The notes under the pieces are model-generated. The model was not told the origin of the DNA, did no database searches, and saw only the letters and a list, made by a program, of their open reading frames with translations. A DNA stretch of 64,000 bases, taken from contig QUOL01000001.1 in NCBI GenBank assembly GCA_009761415.1, positions 1,488,001 through 1,552,000 of the forward strand. Reading direction: 5' to 3'. Source of the DNA: Sarcomyxa edulis (Eukaryota; Basidiomycota; Agaricomycetes; Agaricales; Mycenaceae). The position numbers and the translations under genes were made by a program. Shown piece by piece: positions 9,953 to 19,974 of the stretch. Each line of letters begins with the position of its first letter. Position 1 is the first letter of the stretch.

Positions 9953-11800
9953 ATGGCGACACCTTCGGGTCCTAGTAATCATGCAGCCCAACCTCGTCAA
10001 AAGCGTGTCCAGCCTTCGCGTCGGCGCGGGGGACCTGGCGTCGGAGGGTGTGATGTTGATATTATGATATTGGAAACCCAAAAAAGAAAATGTGTGTTCT
10101 CTATATGCCTACAACGCTCAACCTACTGACACATATATTGCAGCTGAAAATGATGTCTTGGTACCTCCCAGTGCTCGGTTCCTATTGACCACTAAGACGA
10201 GACTGGTCCCCCCTTCCTCTTCCCCAGCAGTCGAGAAATCTGCATCAGGTTCTCATGTTAACGATCGGTATTTTGATCGCCCAGAGGTTCTTAAATCGTT
10301 CAAAGAGCAGCGGATTATTCAAACTCCAGAATATACCACGTTGCCAGAGGAGGCCATTGTGGGAGGTCGGTTCAGGCCTCGAGGGCTAGGAGAAGTTCGT
10401 TTATTTCGTTTTTCTGTCGTAAAATCGTATCCTTACCGGAACAACGTCATAAGCAGGAAACCGCAGACACCTCTGACGCTGCCTATGAAAAGCGACATCG
10501 AAAATACGAGACTTTCGAAAAGCGACAGCGGCTACGAGAGAAGGAAAAACTTAAACATGAACATTACAAGCTGAAGGAGCGAATTGAGCAGTTACGTGGC
10601 ATGGATGGTGCCGCTTTTCTTGCCCTTCCACCGTCTTCATTCTCGCCTATTCCCGGCCTACCAGCAGGGGACCATATCGAATCTGTCGCGAGCCTTCCTG
10701 GGGCTCACATCAACGGTGCTGCAGCGTATAACGAGGGCGAGAGACGGCGAAGAGAAATGCTGGATGTTGCTACCGAATTGGACGAGAGATACCGTGTTTT
10801 GCTTCCCCCTGATCGTGTGCGCAAACCTGGTCCGCAGGGCAGTGCCAATGCCTCCGTTGAAGAAGAAGTGGATGCCCCAGGAAGAGATTCACGCAGCAGA
10901 AACGACAACGCCGAATCTGACAGTGAAGAGGGCGAACCTGTCGTTGACATTGTCCCAAAAGAAGTCGAGAGGATAAAGCTGAAGATTAAAGTTCCCCCGA
11001 AACAAACCTCATCCCTGTCGCATTCTACTTCTATAATATCAAAATCTAATCACCTATTGAAGAGACGGAAATCGAGTCCAGCACCGTTGATTAGACCTCC
11101 CATCACCCGATCCAGAATCATTCAAGTTTCTTCACCTCCTGATCGACCAGATTCCGATCTGGCATCAACGTCTTCCACCTTAACTCGACCACCATCGCAG
11201 TTCGTCGTTCAACCAGAATCGGTCTCGGTTCCTGGCTCTCCTATGTCAACCCCAGATATTGCTGTTCTCGATGCTGAGCCCGATGGACAAGGCCTTCTGC
11301 CTTCGGGGGTACGACTCATCGATCCACTATACGCAAATGCAAATACGCGTTCGCGAAAACGTCTGAAGACCGAGATACGGTCGTCGGGCCAGCAGACCTT
11401 CGTATATACCCTTGAGTCTCCCGAGCTGTTTACGGAGTCAATATCCGCTCCTGTTCACCGTTCTACTTCGCGTCTGTCGGCCTCTCAAGCACCTCCAAAG
11501 TCACATGTATCCTACGCTGGCGTCGCAGGGCAGGCTGAGAGAACTACATGTGCTCTTATGGTATCGGCGTTGCGAAACACCAGTGCACCACAAGCGCGGA
11601 AGACGCAGAGACATTTAACAGCGTTCGGTATCAAAGTGCCCCCAGAAGTCGAAGCACAGAGAGATTTTGAACTCCCAAACTGGTTACACGGAACATACAG
11701 CGAAACTGATGGGTCCGACATGGGCGAAGGCAACTTTGCAGTACCTCATGAGGAGTTCAAGGAGTCGATTCATATCGGGGGGCGAACAATCGATCCATAA
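9953..11800 (+). CDS. PEHE-domain-like nuclear protein
   Basis: Three exons (9953-10091, 10144-10394, 10457-11800) sum to 578 codons. Around residues 95-165 the spliced protein reads IIQTPEYTTLPEEAIVGGRF, then RPRGLGEETADTSDAAYEKR, then HRKYETFEKRQRLREKEK. This resembles the PEHE segment of MSL1/KANSL1 proteins, where a short strand region is followed by a xSDxAYxxRHxxYE helix rich in Arg/Lys. That segment binds MYST acetyltransferases in animals. The remainder is low in structure, with acidic and Ser/Pro-rich stretches and Arg/Lys clusters suggesting nuclear location. A partner in a NuA4/MYST-type complex is an inference from this one segment. Confidence 0.6.
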
Positions 11801-11973
11801 TTATAGCCGAGGAGGACAGTACTATTTGAACTTTAATACTCAATGATTCCCTTGCCCTTAAGGATTACCTTTGGCACCTGCGATACCTCTGCTTTGCTGT
11901 AAACTTACTTATCTGATTCTCTATTTTATCTGTATTTTCGAGAAAGCGTGTTACGAAAAGTAGCAATGTAAAA

Positions 11974-13609
11974 TCAGACATGCACCTCGCGATCGCTCTG
12001 TACCGACGCCGATGTGCCCGAAGCCTCCACTATCTTCAAAACCTCTCTCCTCCTTTCGAGAGTTATGTCTCGGTTCTTGGCCAGAGAAAAACGAGCCAGA
12101 GTGACGATGTCAAGCTTAGGTTGCTTGTTAAAGTCGACGACCGAAGGAGCGAAGTCCGAATAATCTCCACCACGGATCTCCAGTGCTCTCTCGGGATCTT
12201 TCCAAGAGGTGAACGTATCCATCCGGGATAAAGACAATGGTTTGAATATGTTGTCCAGATTGTTGAATGTTATTTCAGGGCGTTCAGGTGCATTTGGCGG
12301 CCCCACCGGCATACTCTCTAGATCTGTGAGTTTTGGACGATGTTTGGCATTACGAAGTCTCTCCTTCTCCTTAGTCTTGATATTGTGTTTTCCTGTTCCT
12401 GGTGCTGGGATTCCGGTGGGTTTCAAGCTGGCCCTACTCGCAAACGGTCGACTGTAACTGACTTCGTCGCCACTGCCTTGCGCATTCTTGTTGACGTGAG
12501 GTCGAGGCTCGAGGTTTTTGAGGAGAGCACGTCTCTCGCGTTCGAGGCGTTCTGCCCTTCTCAGTGCAATAGTTGGGTCCTCGCGTGGGGTACCGGACGG
12601 TGTTGCAGATGAAGTGGCGAGTTTGGGGATTGGTGTGGGAGTGAAATCCTGTGAGGGATACATGCTCTTTTCGCGTCCGAATCGTTCCTTTCTTCTCTGG
12701 GCAATGGATGGATCGTCACGAGGAGGCCCTGAACTAGATTCAGCACTTCTTGCGACTGCCTCTGAGGGGGGCGTGCGGCTCTCCATCCATCTTCTCTCGC
12801 GTTCCACTCGTTCCAATCTCCTTTGTATAATGGTAGGATCTTCGCGAAGAGTTCGTGGCTCAGATTCAGCACTTCTTGCGACTGCCTCTGAGGGGGGCGG
12901 AGGACCTGGCATGGAAGTGCGGCTCTCCATCCATTTTCTCTCGCGTTCCACTCGTTCCAATCTCCTTTGTATAATGGTAGGATCTTCGCGAAGAGTTCGT
13001 GGCTCAGATGAAGTTATCTGAGGAGCCTGCCGCGGAGGAACTGAGAGGTGATTCGAATCGCGTTCCAGGTGCTCTGGCGTCTGCTGGGTAATGGTCGGAC
13101 GTTCGTGAGGAGATTGAAGTGTTGAATCTAGGTCCTTGGAGGGAAGGGTGGAAGTGGTATTTCCCGAGAATTGCTTCAGCTTTCGCTCACGTTCCAAGCG
13201 CTCAAACCTCCTCTGGGCAATGATCGGGTCTTCGTAGTGAGGCCGAGATGGAGGGGTTGATCCCGGAGATGAAAGCGATGCCGCTCCAGCCTTAGCTTCT
13301 CTCAATTCCATTAAACGACGGGCAAAGGACAACCCAGCTGGCGCCTTCTTGGTCAAGGACGACACATCTGGTTGTGACTTGTCGGTCTCTCCAGGAGGTT
13401 TGTCTTTTTGACCGGCTAGCAAGAACATGAGGAGTTGTTGTCGAGCATGATAGGAGATGTAACATACGAATGTAAATATCATTCCAGTCCAACACAAGAC
13501 TGGGTTTTGTGTCTTTCCCAGTCGAGACGGATGTAAAAAAAGATCGAGTGTTATGCCTGGAAAGCAAGTAGAGTTGTGGGTGGGTTGAGGAGGCCCGCAG
13601 CCGGTGCAT
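11974..13609 (-). CDS. Mitochondrial protein with DPTI-QRR-ER repeats, function unknown
   Basis: Two exons (13609-13468, 13415-11974) give 527 residues. The ATG at 13609 opens a strong mitochondrial presequence (MHRLRASSTHPQLYLLSRHN, then TRSFF). The middle carries at least six copies of a charged unit of the form R-E-D-P-T-I-x-Q-R-R-x-E-R-x-E-R-E-R, spaced by Ser/Pro linkers and probably forming short helices. Two of the copies are almost identical in DNA (12737-13008). The C-terminus (FKPLSLSRMDTFTSWKDPER onward) looks folded. I do not recognise the family. A mitochondrial ribosome or RNA-associated role is possible, but nothing proves it. It is divergent from PFA4, with 155 bp between starts. 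Confidence 0.75.
12737..13008. repeat. Near-identical tandem duplication inside a coding exon
   Basis: The stretch from about 12737 to 12863 recurs from about 12864 to 13008 with very few changes, plus an 18-nt in-frame insertion (12899-12916) in the second copy. Each copy encodes one ERVERERKWMES-type repeat with its linker. The high identity points to a recent duplication, or gene conversion, within the repeat array. Confidence 0.85.
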
Positions 13610-13764
13610 GACAGGAGTAACAACGCTCGTGTTGTGCGTCGTTGTCGTCGTGGACGTTGAGCGCAATTGCTGATGGTTGTTTTCGACAGTGAGCAAGGCG
13701 TCTGTTGACCTTCGGGACCCGACGCGCTCTCGTGCACTGCCACTCACTGGCAGCAGCTTCACTC

Positions 13765-15747
13765 ATGCACCCTGTCATCGGACATCTAGTCGTTGGATTT
13801 GTGCTCTCTCTCATCAGTTTTATCGCATATTCATCCCAAATATTCATCATATGGCCGTGGTATGGCAGCGTTCTTTCGGTTGAACTCATTACTCTGTTGC
13901 TCCCTTTCAAGTACGTCCCCGAATTCGCGTGATATACGCCACCGCAATTGCTGACCTTGCTCTGTACAGCATACTGGTAGGACTGTTATTATGGAACTAC
14001 TATCTATGTGTGGTTACAGATCCTGGCCAAGTACCGGAGTTCTGGGTCAGTGTTCCATCGCCAGACCTCGCAGCACATATCATTGAGTGACGTTCTGCTA
14101 GAAACCCGATACTAAGTCGGACGGGTATGAAGTGAAGAAACTGACCGGGGGGCCGCGGTTCTGTCGGATGTGCGAGAAATACAAACCACCAAGAGCACAT
14201 CATTGCAGGCAATGTAACAAGTATGGCCCATGCAGATTGTGTATACGCTTTTCACTAATTGACACACCTCTTCTTCTCAAGATGTGTCCTTCGAATGGGT
14301 GAGTCGTGCGTCTCTACACTCACTCAGAGACTTATACTCAGCCTTTTCTAGACCATCACTGCCCTTGGGTCAACAACTGTGTCGGACACTTCAATTACGG
14401 GCACTTTATCCGTTTTCTCTTCTATGTTGACCTTGCTTGTTCATATCATCTCGTGATGGTGACACGTAGAGTGTTCTATAACACGGGGCAGCGCTATTGG
14501 GTATGTGCTCTACATTCGCTCCACATCGGCGGTCACACCTAATAGTCGATGCCTTGTTGATAGGATGAACCCACGAGCGTAGAACTGGTGTTCATAGTCC
14601 TCAATTATGTCACTTGCATTCCTGTACTTCTTGCTGTTGGAGGATTCAGGCCAGTCACTTTCGATGCGCTTCGAACCACTCCCTCTGATACCATTCTATT
14701 CTCCAGCATATACCACTTTTACAGTCTAATAAGTAATTCTACTACTATCGAAGGTTGGGAGAAGGACAGAGTCGCAACTATGGTCCGACGGGGCAGGATC
14801 CGCGAGGTTCGTGCAATGTCCTCTCGAACATATTCTCGGTACTGATGCATACTTAGGTCAAGTTCCCATATGTGAGTCTCATTAGTCCGTTTCGTATACC
14901 TTTCAACTGACGCTAATTTCCTAGGATCTCGGGAGGCGACGGAATATAGAGTCAATATTAGGACGAAACGTCTGGATGTGGTGTTGTCCGACTGTCACTC
15001 CTGGAACCGGGTTGAAATATCAGTTGTCTGATGGAGACGGTAAGTGGACGGAATTGTCGGAAAGTAGAGCGCCATATCAGCATGATGTTACTGGTTACAA
15101 TGGTTGGGTTGCATGAAAAGGCACTTGTACTGATAACTTTGGTGTGTAAAAGCCCTCGTGCATCTTCTCCCATATTCTATTCTCGAACATAGCCTGTTCA
15201 TTTCGTTGTCTCTCATCTTACCGTTGCTTATACAATATAAACTGATGCTTGTGAACATACGTTTACAGCTGCAGATGAGCAAGTCTCATGGCCACCACGC
15301 GACCCCGACGAACGGCAATTCGATCCTGGTCAGGATGAACGGAATGAAGGGTTTTCACTCCCTTCTTCCCCGTGGACCTACGAGAACGAATCACTCAATC
15401 CCACTCTTCAACCTTCTAATAGCCAGTTGCGTTCTTCCACGAGCAGTAGACGGCGAAACAAAGGGCCTGTCTATTCCGTTCCCCCTTACCATCCAGACTA
15501 TAAGTACCAACAATCAGAAGATACTTCTCTGCTTTCATATCAGTCTTCGTCATCGGACGAAGAATTCAGTCACGACGGCATGGGACGTGTACGGGCGCGT
15601 AGAGGTTCTGAAGGGTACGAATTACGTCCTGTAGACAGGGAAGAGATGCTCAGACGATATATCGAACAGAGGGGAGAGGATGAGGGGAGGTATAATAGAT
15701 ATGTACCCGAACCCGATAGTGGAGAGAGTCAAGATGAGAGAGATTGA
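13765..15747 (+). CDS. pfa4: DHHC palmitoyltransferase, PFA4 type
   Basis: An ER S-acyltransferase; yeast Pfa4 palmitoylates chitin synthase Chs3. Two N-terminal helices ([20 protein letters not shown]...) precede the [10 protein letters not shown] and [20 protein letters not shown] segments. The catalytic [19 protein letters not shown] follows, then two more helices and [11 protein letters not shown], the TTxE motif. The C-terminal tail is Ser/Glu-rich. The fourth helix is continuous only if 14650-14706 is removed as a GC-AG intron. The 57 nt are otherwise open, so both forms could exist. It ends TGA at 15747, 59 bp from the convergent CCCH gene. Confidence 0.9.
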
Positions 15748-15806
15748 CCGTAGATATGTATACATCATCTAATATATCATCTATCTTTTCTATACCGGGC
15801 CTTGAA

Positions 15807-17225
15807 TCAATTCCCTGTTTCTCTGAAGTATTGGTCAATGGCCGCAAGCATGGGTTGCATGTCCTCCCACAGTCTAGCGTGTAATTTGGTACTGGATTCC
15901 TCCAGAGTATGAGGGAGTCGTTTCATTTGGAAGTCGGTTAAGCGCGGAGCAAGGATTGCCTGCACAGAGTCATGGACGCCTGAGTCCAGTGGGAAGACAT
16001 GCTCGGCAAGAGGAGGCAGACTACGGGAGGCAGATAACCTGTCGACCTCAACTAGGTTCTTCTGTAGAAGGATCTTTTGTTCCTCCAGCTGTCAGACGAA
16101 TATTTGTCAGGAAAATTGACTACCTGACAGTATTCGCAGCAGATGTACAAACCCGGGCTTTGAGAGCTACATTCTTCCTAGACTCCTCTTGCAGTTGAAT
16201 CAATAATTCCAGTTGCTCACTGGTTGGGGTCTCTTCCTCAGGAATTCCTCCCGTATCCACAGTCGTACATGTGTCTGTCAAAGTCGTATAGGCGCTGAAA
16301 ATTTTAGCATCGTACAACTTTCGTGCACTGTCCAATTTACGTTCCAACTCGGAGAGGCGAGCTAGTCGTTCGTCAGCTGTGGAGGAAAGGTTGTATGACG
16401 ATGGATTTTTCGAGACTGTCGATAGCTTCGTTGTGGCAACGTAATCACGGAGATTAGAGTCCTCTAGATACTCCTTCAGTTCCAGAGTGTAGCCTCGTAT
16501 TGATTTTGGATAGAGATCGAGCTTTTCGTTCCTCTTTCTAGCCGCCGTGATATCCCTTAGGGCGTGCAACATCTCCGACGCCCTGTGTAGTGCCTTGTCA
16601 GTGTGATCGAGGTCCACCTTGAATTCGACACGCCGAATTGAGTCGAGTCGACTGCGCCCCAAACGGGAGGCATGAAAGTAGATCGGAGACTGTTGGGTAC
16701 CTTTCAATTGGCGTGTATATCTTGTTTCCAGGTGATCTTTTACAATTTTGAGCCGCACCACGGCGGCCATAGTTCTATAGAAGACATGGCAAGTCTTAGT
16801 AAGACGAACATAATCAAGACATGACACACGTACTCAACAAGAGCTGTGTATGTTTGTCTTTTGTTCAGCTTTCGAGGATCCACAGGATTTTGGAGTATGC
16901 CAGGATCAATGGCTGCAAGCAATGTGCGAGGGGCAACTTGTAGGCGCGAAGTCTGGTCAAGGCATACACGATCAGGAACCAAGCAAAATGAAAAGAAAAA
17001 ATGCCCAGTAGACGCACAGATTCATTGGGCTTCTGAGGAAATGCAGTTCTTATTCTTATCCAGTCAGGATCGTCTGGATGTACATATCGACATCCAGTCT
17101 TCCTGGTGGGACATCCTGATATTCCATCGATCGGATTTCCAGCGTCGTCGTAGTGCTGATAACAGAAGGATTAAGCAAGCAGCACCGACGACGAAAGAAT
17201 CACAACACACCTTACAACGGTTCAT
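15807..17225 (-). CDS. CCCH zinc-finger protein with coiled coil, function unknown
   Basis: The first coding exon is only 15 nt (17225-17211, Met-Asn-Arg-Cys-Lys). Spliced to the next exon it completes a zinc finger with Cys4-x15-Cys20-x6-Cys27-x3-His31, followed by PDDPDWIRI, typical of a fungal CCCH finger. The rest (QVAPRTLLAAIDPGILQNPV, TMAAVVRLKIVKDHL, then long Glu/Lys/Leu-rich helices) looks like a coiled coil. The end TGA is at 15807-15809. CCCH fingers usually bind RNA, but I do not recognise this protein. Without the upstream 15-nt exon the first Cys would be missing. Confidence 0.7.
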
Positions 17226-17550
17226 AACGGGTCTCGCAATCCTCAGAAAGAGAGTTGTCAGTGCGTGAGGCCAGTTCCTATAGCCGAAGTAGTCGTTAGG
17301 CAGAACTCTTCCAGTCGCAGTGAGTAGGAGTCGGAATAATTTGGAATGAACAAAGCTCAGCGTATATCGACTTAAGTTTGAGTTTTGGAAAGGACATCAC
17401 GTCACGTTTGCCAAAGCAAGAAAGATGCTTCGCATTGAGTATTAAAGGATATGACAATAACGATACATTGCAAGTGCGCTACCGGAAATAAAAGGGACGG
17501 AGCAATATCAACTTGGAGAACAGCAAACAAGGAAGAATAGACATGAATCA
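17226..17550. other. Intergenic region between two minus-strand genes
   Basis: A 3' flank of the RSC4 gene and upstream region of the CCCH gene. I see no gene here. Confidence 0.5.
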
Positions 17551-19756
17551 TCACTCATCCGCTCTGAACATATAGACTTTCCACATCATGCCGTCTTTCT
17601 CCCCAACCTCGAGGACGCTCTGTCCCACAGGCAAATCAACAAGCCATTGACCATCAGTTCCTTCCTTCTCTTTGACAAGAGACCCATTCAACTTCAGGAT
17701 TATATCCGCTGGTTTCGTCACCTTCTTCTTCGGCAATCGCACAGTCTTCGTCTTGACAGCGACAGCGGCAGCCTTCGTAGTGGCTTTTGGAGGACGCCCA
17801 CGTCCCTTCCCCTTCTTTTTCCCATTCTTCGCGGGCACATCAGCCTCCCCCACCTCATCATCCTTTTCCTCATCATCCTCTTCATCACCACTACTGTCCT
17901 CATCCTCGTCTCCTAGAAATGTAACGTCGCTGACGCATACGCCTTTTTCACCTGATACAAGCCTCATTGCCCAATTTTTAACACCATCCCGATAGTCTAG
18001 ATGTAGAGGTCTCTTTCGCGGTTCTGTCACGATTGTCACGAATTTGAGTTGGTGGTTGGGATGGATTGGAGGAGGAGGAGGGGATAACGATACAGGATGA
18101 GAGACAACCGCAGGCTGCGGCGTCGGAGGAGCCTGAGCTGGGACAGCGACTGTGTTGACCGGGGGAGCATAAGGAACATTGGGGTAGTGTGCAAATGTTG
18201 CATTGATATAGGGCAAAGGTTGCGTGGCAACCTGAGGAGTCACTGTAGTAGTGTGCACGAGAGTATGAGGAAGAGGCTGAGAGGGCGCAGGAGGGGGTGT
18301 AGGGTCTGAAATTGGCGGCAAAGCCGGAAGAGGTATGAGCGGCGTCGAGACTGGTTGTGAAGGTGCTTTGACAATACTATTATTGTTAGCACTACCTGGA
18401 ACACGAAGCAGCAGGCCTGCAGACGGGGTTGATTGGGGTTGCGCTGGAGGAGGTCTTGGGGGTGAAGAAGTCGAAGCAGAGGGCTGAGCAGCTGCGGGCA
18501 TCTTCAATTTGATCTTCCCGTTGGAAGGTTTGGTATATTCAGCGAGCGCATAGGGTTCAGGAAGATCTGACATCAATTGATGGAAATAGTCCTGTGCAAA
18601 TTATGAGATGCGAAGTCTTGAGCGAGTAGACGAAACTCACGCGGAGGACTCGGGCATCTTCCCAGATATCGGTGTGATCTTGGTTGAATGTCATTGCATT
18701 GCTGAAAACCAACTCGACATCTGATGCGAACTCGGCAGAGGTATGATACTCTTTACGCTTCAAATGTTTCTGTAAGGAATGCAGTCAATCTCCTGACGTC
18801 TGGAATCAAAGATACATCAACGAACAAATATGTTTTCGAAGCATTGAGGACGTTTGATCTCTTTGTAATATGAAGGCCAGTCTTTCTTGTTGGGTAGCTC
18901 CATAAATTCGGTGGAAAGCACGCGGCCGCTAGAACCAAACATGTAATGAGAAAGAATGTAGCAAGAAAGTTGGAGGAAACATACGAATCGTGCGTCTTAT
19001 CGACCAATTTCTGCAACCTGGCTTTGAGTAAACGATTCATGTTGGGCGTTTTAGTCTTGTTCTTCTTCCCATCATCGTCGCCGTCTTCGTGCGCACCATC
19101 GGCGTGTACATCGTCTACTTTGGTCATCTTGTTGTAGGTTTTGTTGGTCAATTTCTAGCGTGTTTTCGTCAGCATTGAGCATTGATACCACAGATGTCAA
19201 AGACTTCTGATCCAGGACACAGGTGGCGACATACCTGCAGTTCTTTAGCATCATTCCATATCTCACTTCCTTTGACGTTGTAATTTTTCGCATTCTTGAA
19301 GCAGAGATCGAAATCCTGTTTGACGGCCTCTAACGAGCTATAGGCGTTGTTATCGATTTGCTTTCGTATATCCTCGAATGCGATAGGATGCGGAATGAGT
19401 ATATAGTAGTCTGGGTATTGTCGTTTCGAAGGCTGTCGTAAGAAAGCAAAAGACAGAAGGCGGCCTCTGGATAGAGCATTCAGAAATCGGTAGAAGAGAG
19501 GCGCGGCTCCAGGTGTTACTCACTCTTTGTTAACTGCGTCCTTGATGGTCTGCCACAATTTGAGTGCTTGCTCTTTGACTGTTCCCTCTTCTATACTTCC
19601 CCCTTGCGCCGTTTCACCCTCCTTCGCTGGTTCTACTGGCTCGGACATTGTAACGTCTTGATCGGAAGTGGATGGGGCCATCTCTTTTCGTCTTTTCGCC
19701 CGCGGTGCTTCGACATCGACGACACTACTCAAAAGACCTAGTTCTCTTTTGGACAT
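17551..19756 (-). CDS. rsc4: RSC4-like double-bromodomain chromatin remodelling subunit
   Basis: A subunit of the RSC (SWI/SNF-type) remodeller that reads acetyl-lysine, for example acetylated H3K14. The start MSKRELGLLSSVVDVEAPRA is the first ATG; the frame upstream opens only with GTG. Bromodomain 1 runs through YPDYYILIPHPIAFEDIRKQ to NAKNYN. Bromodomain 2 runs through WPSYYKEIKRPQCFENIF to NAMTFNQ. Both keep the acetyl-lysine-binding Asn. A Pro/Ala-rich linker and an acidic plus AT-hook-like stretch (GRGRPPKATTK) precede a conserved C-terminal domain (KPADIILKLNGSLVKEKEGT). At least five introns. Confidence 0.88.
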
Positions 19757-19867
19757 GATATCAAAAAGCAAACTGGGCGGGGTTGCAGTCGCAAAGGCTG
19801 GAATGGGTCTCTTGAGTTTTAGCGCAGGCGGCTGCTGGGAGCGGGCGGTGTTCGGGTTGAGTGTTGC

Positions 19868-19919
19868 CACGTGATCTTATAAACACGACGCGTTATAGTG
19901 GCACGCCACTTGAACGCGT
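19868..19919. promoter_or_regulatory. CACGTG and two ACGCGT boxes upstream of RSC4
   Basis: CACGTG at 19868-19873, ACGCGT at 19888-19893 and 19914-19919, all 110-165 bp upstream of the RSC4 start codon. The same pair of motifs recurs upstream of CutC, the F-box gene and the SGF11 gene. Confidence 0.35.
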
Positions 19920-19974
19920 ATAATTTTATCTAGAATAACAACTATCTCTCTACAATGTATGCACTACCCACCAT

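Noticed and set aside
19757..19870. Longer N-terminus for RSC4
   Set aside because: The upstream codon taken as start is GTG; the ATG at 19756 is the first real one in the exon.
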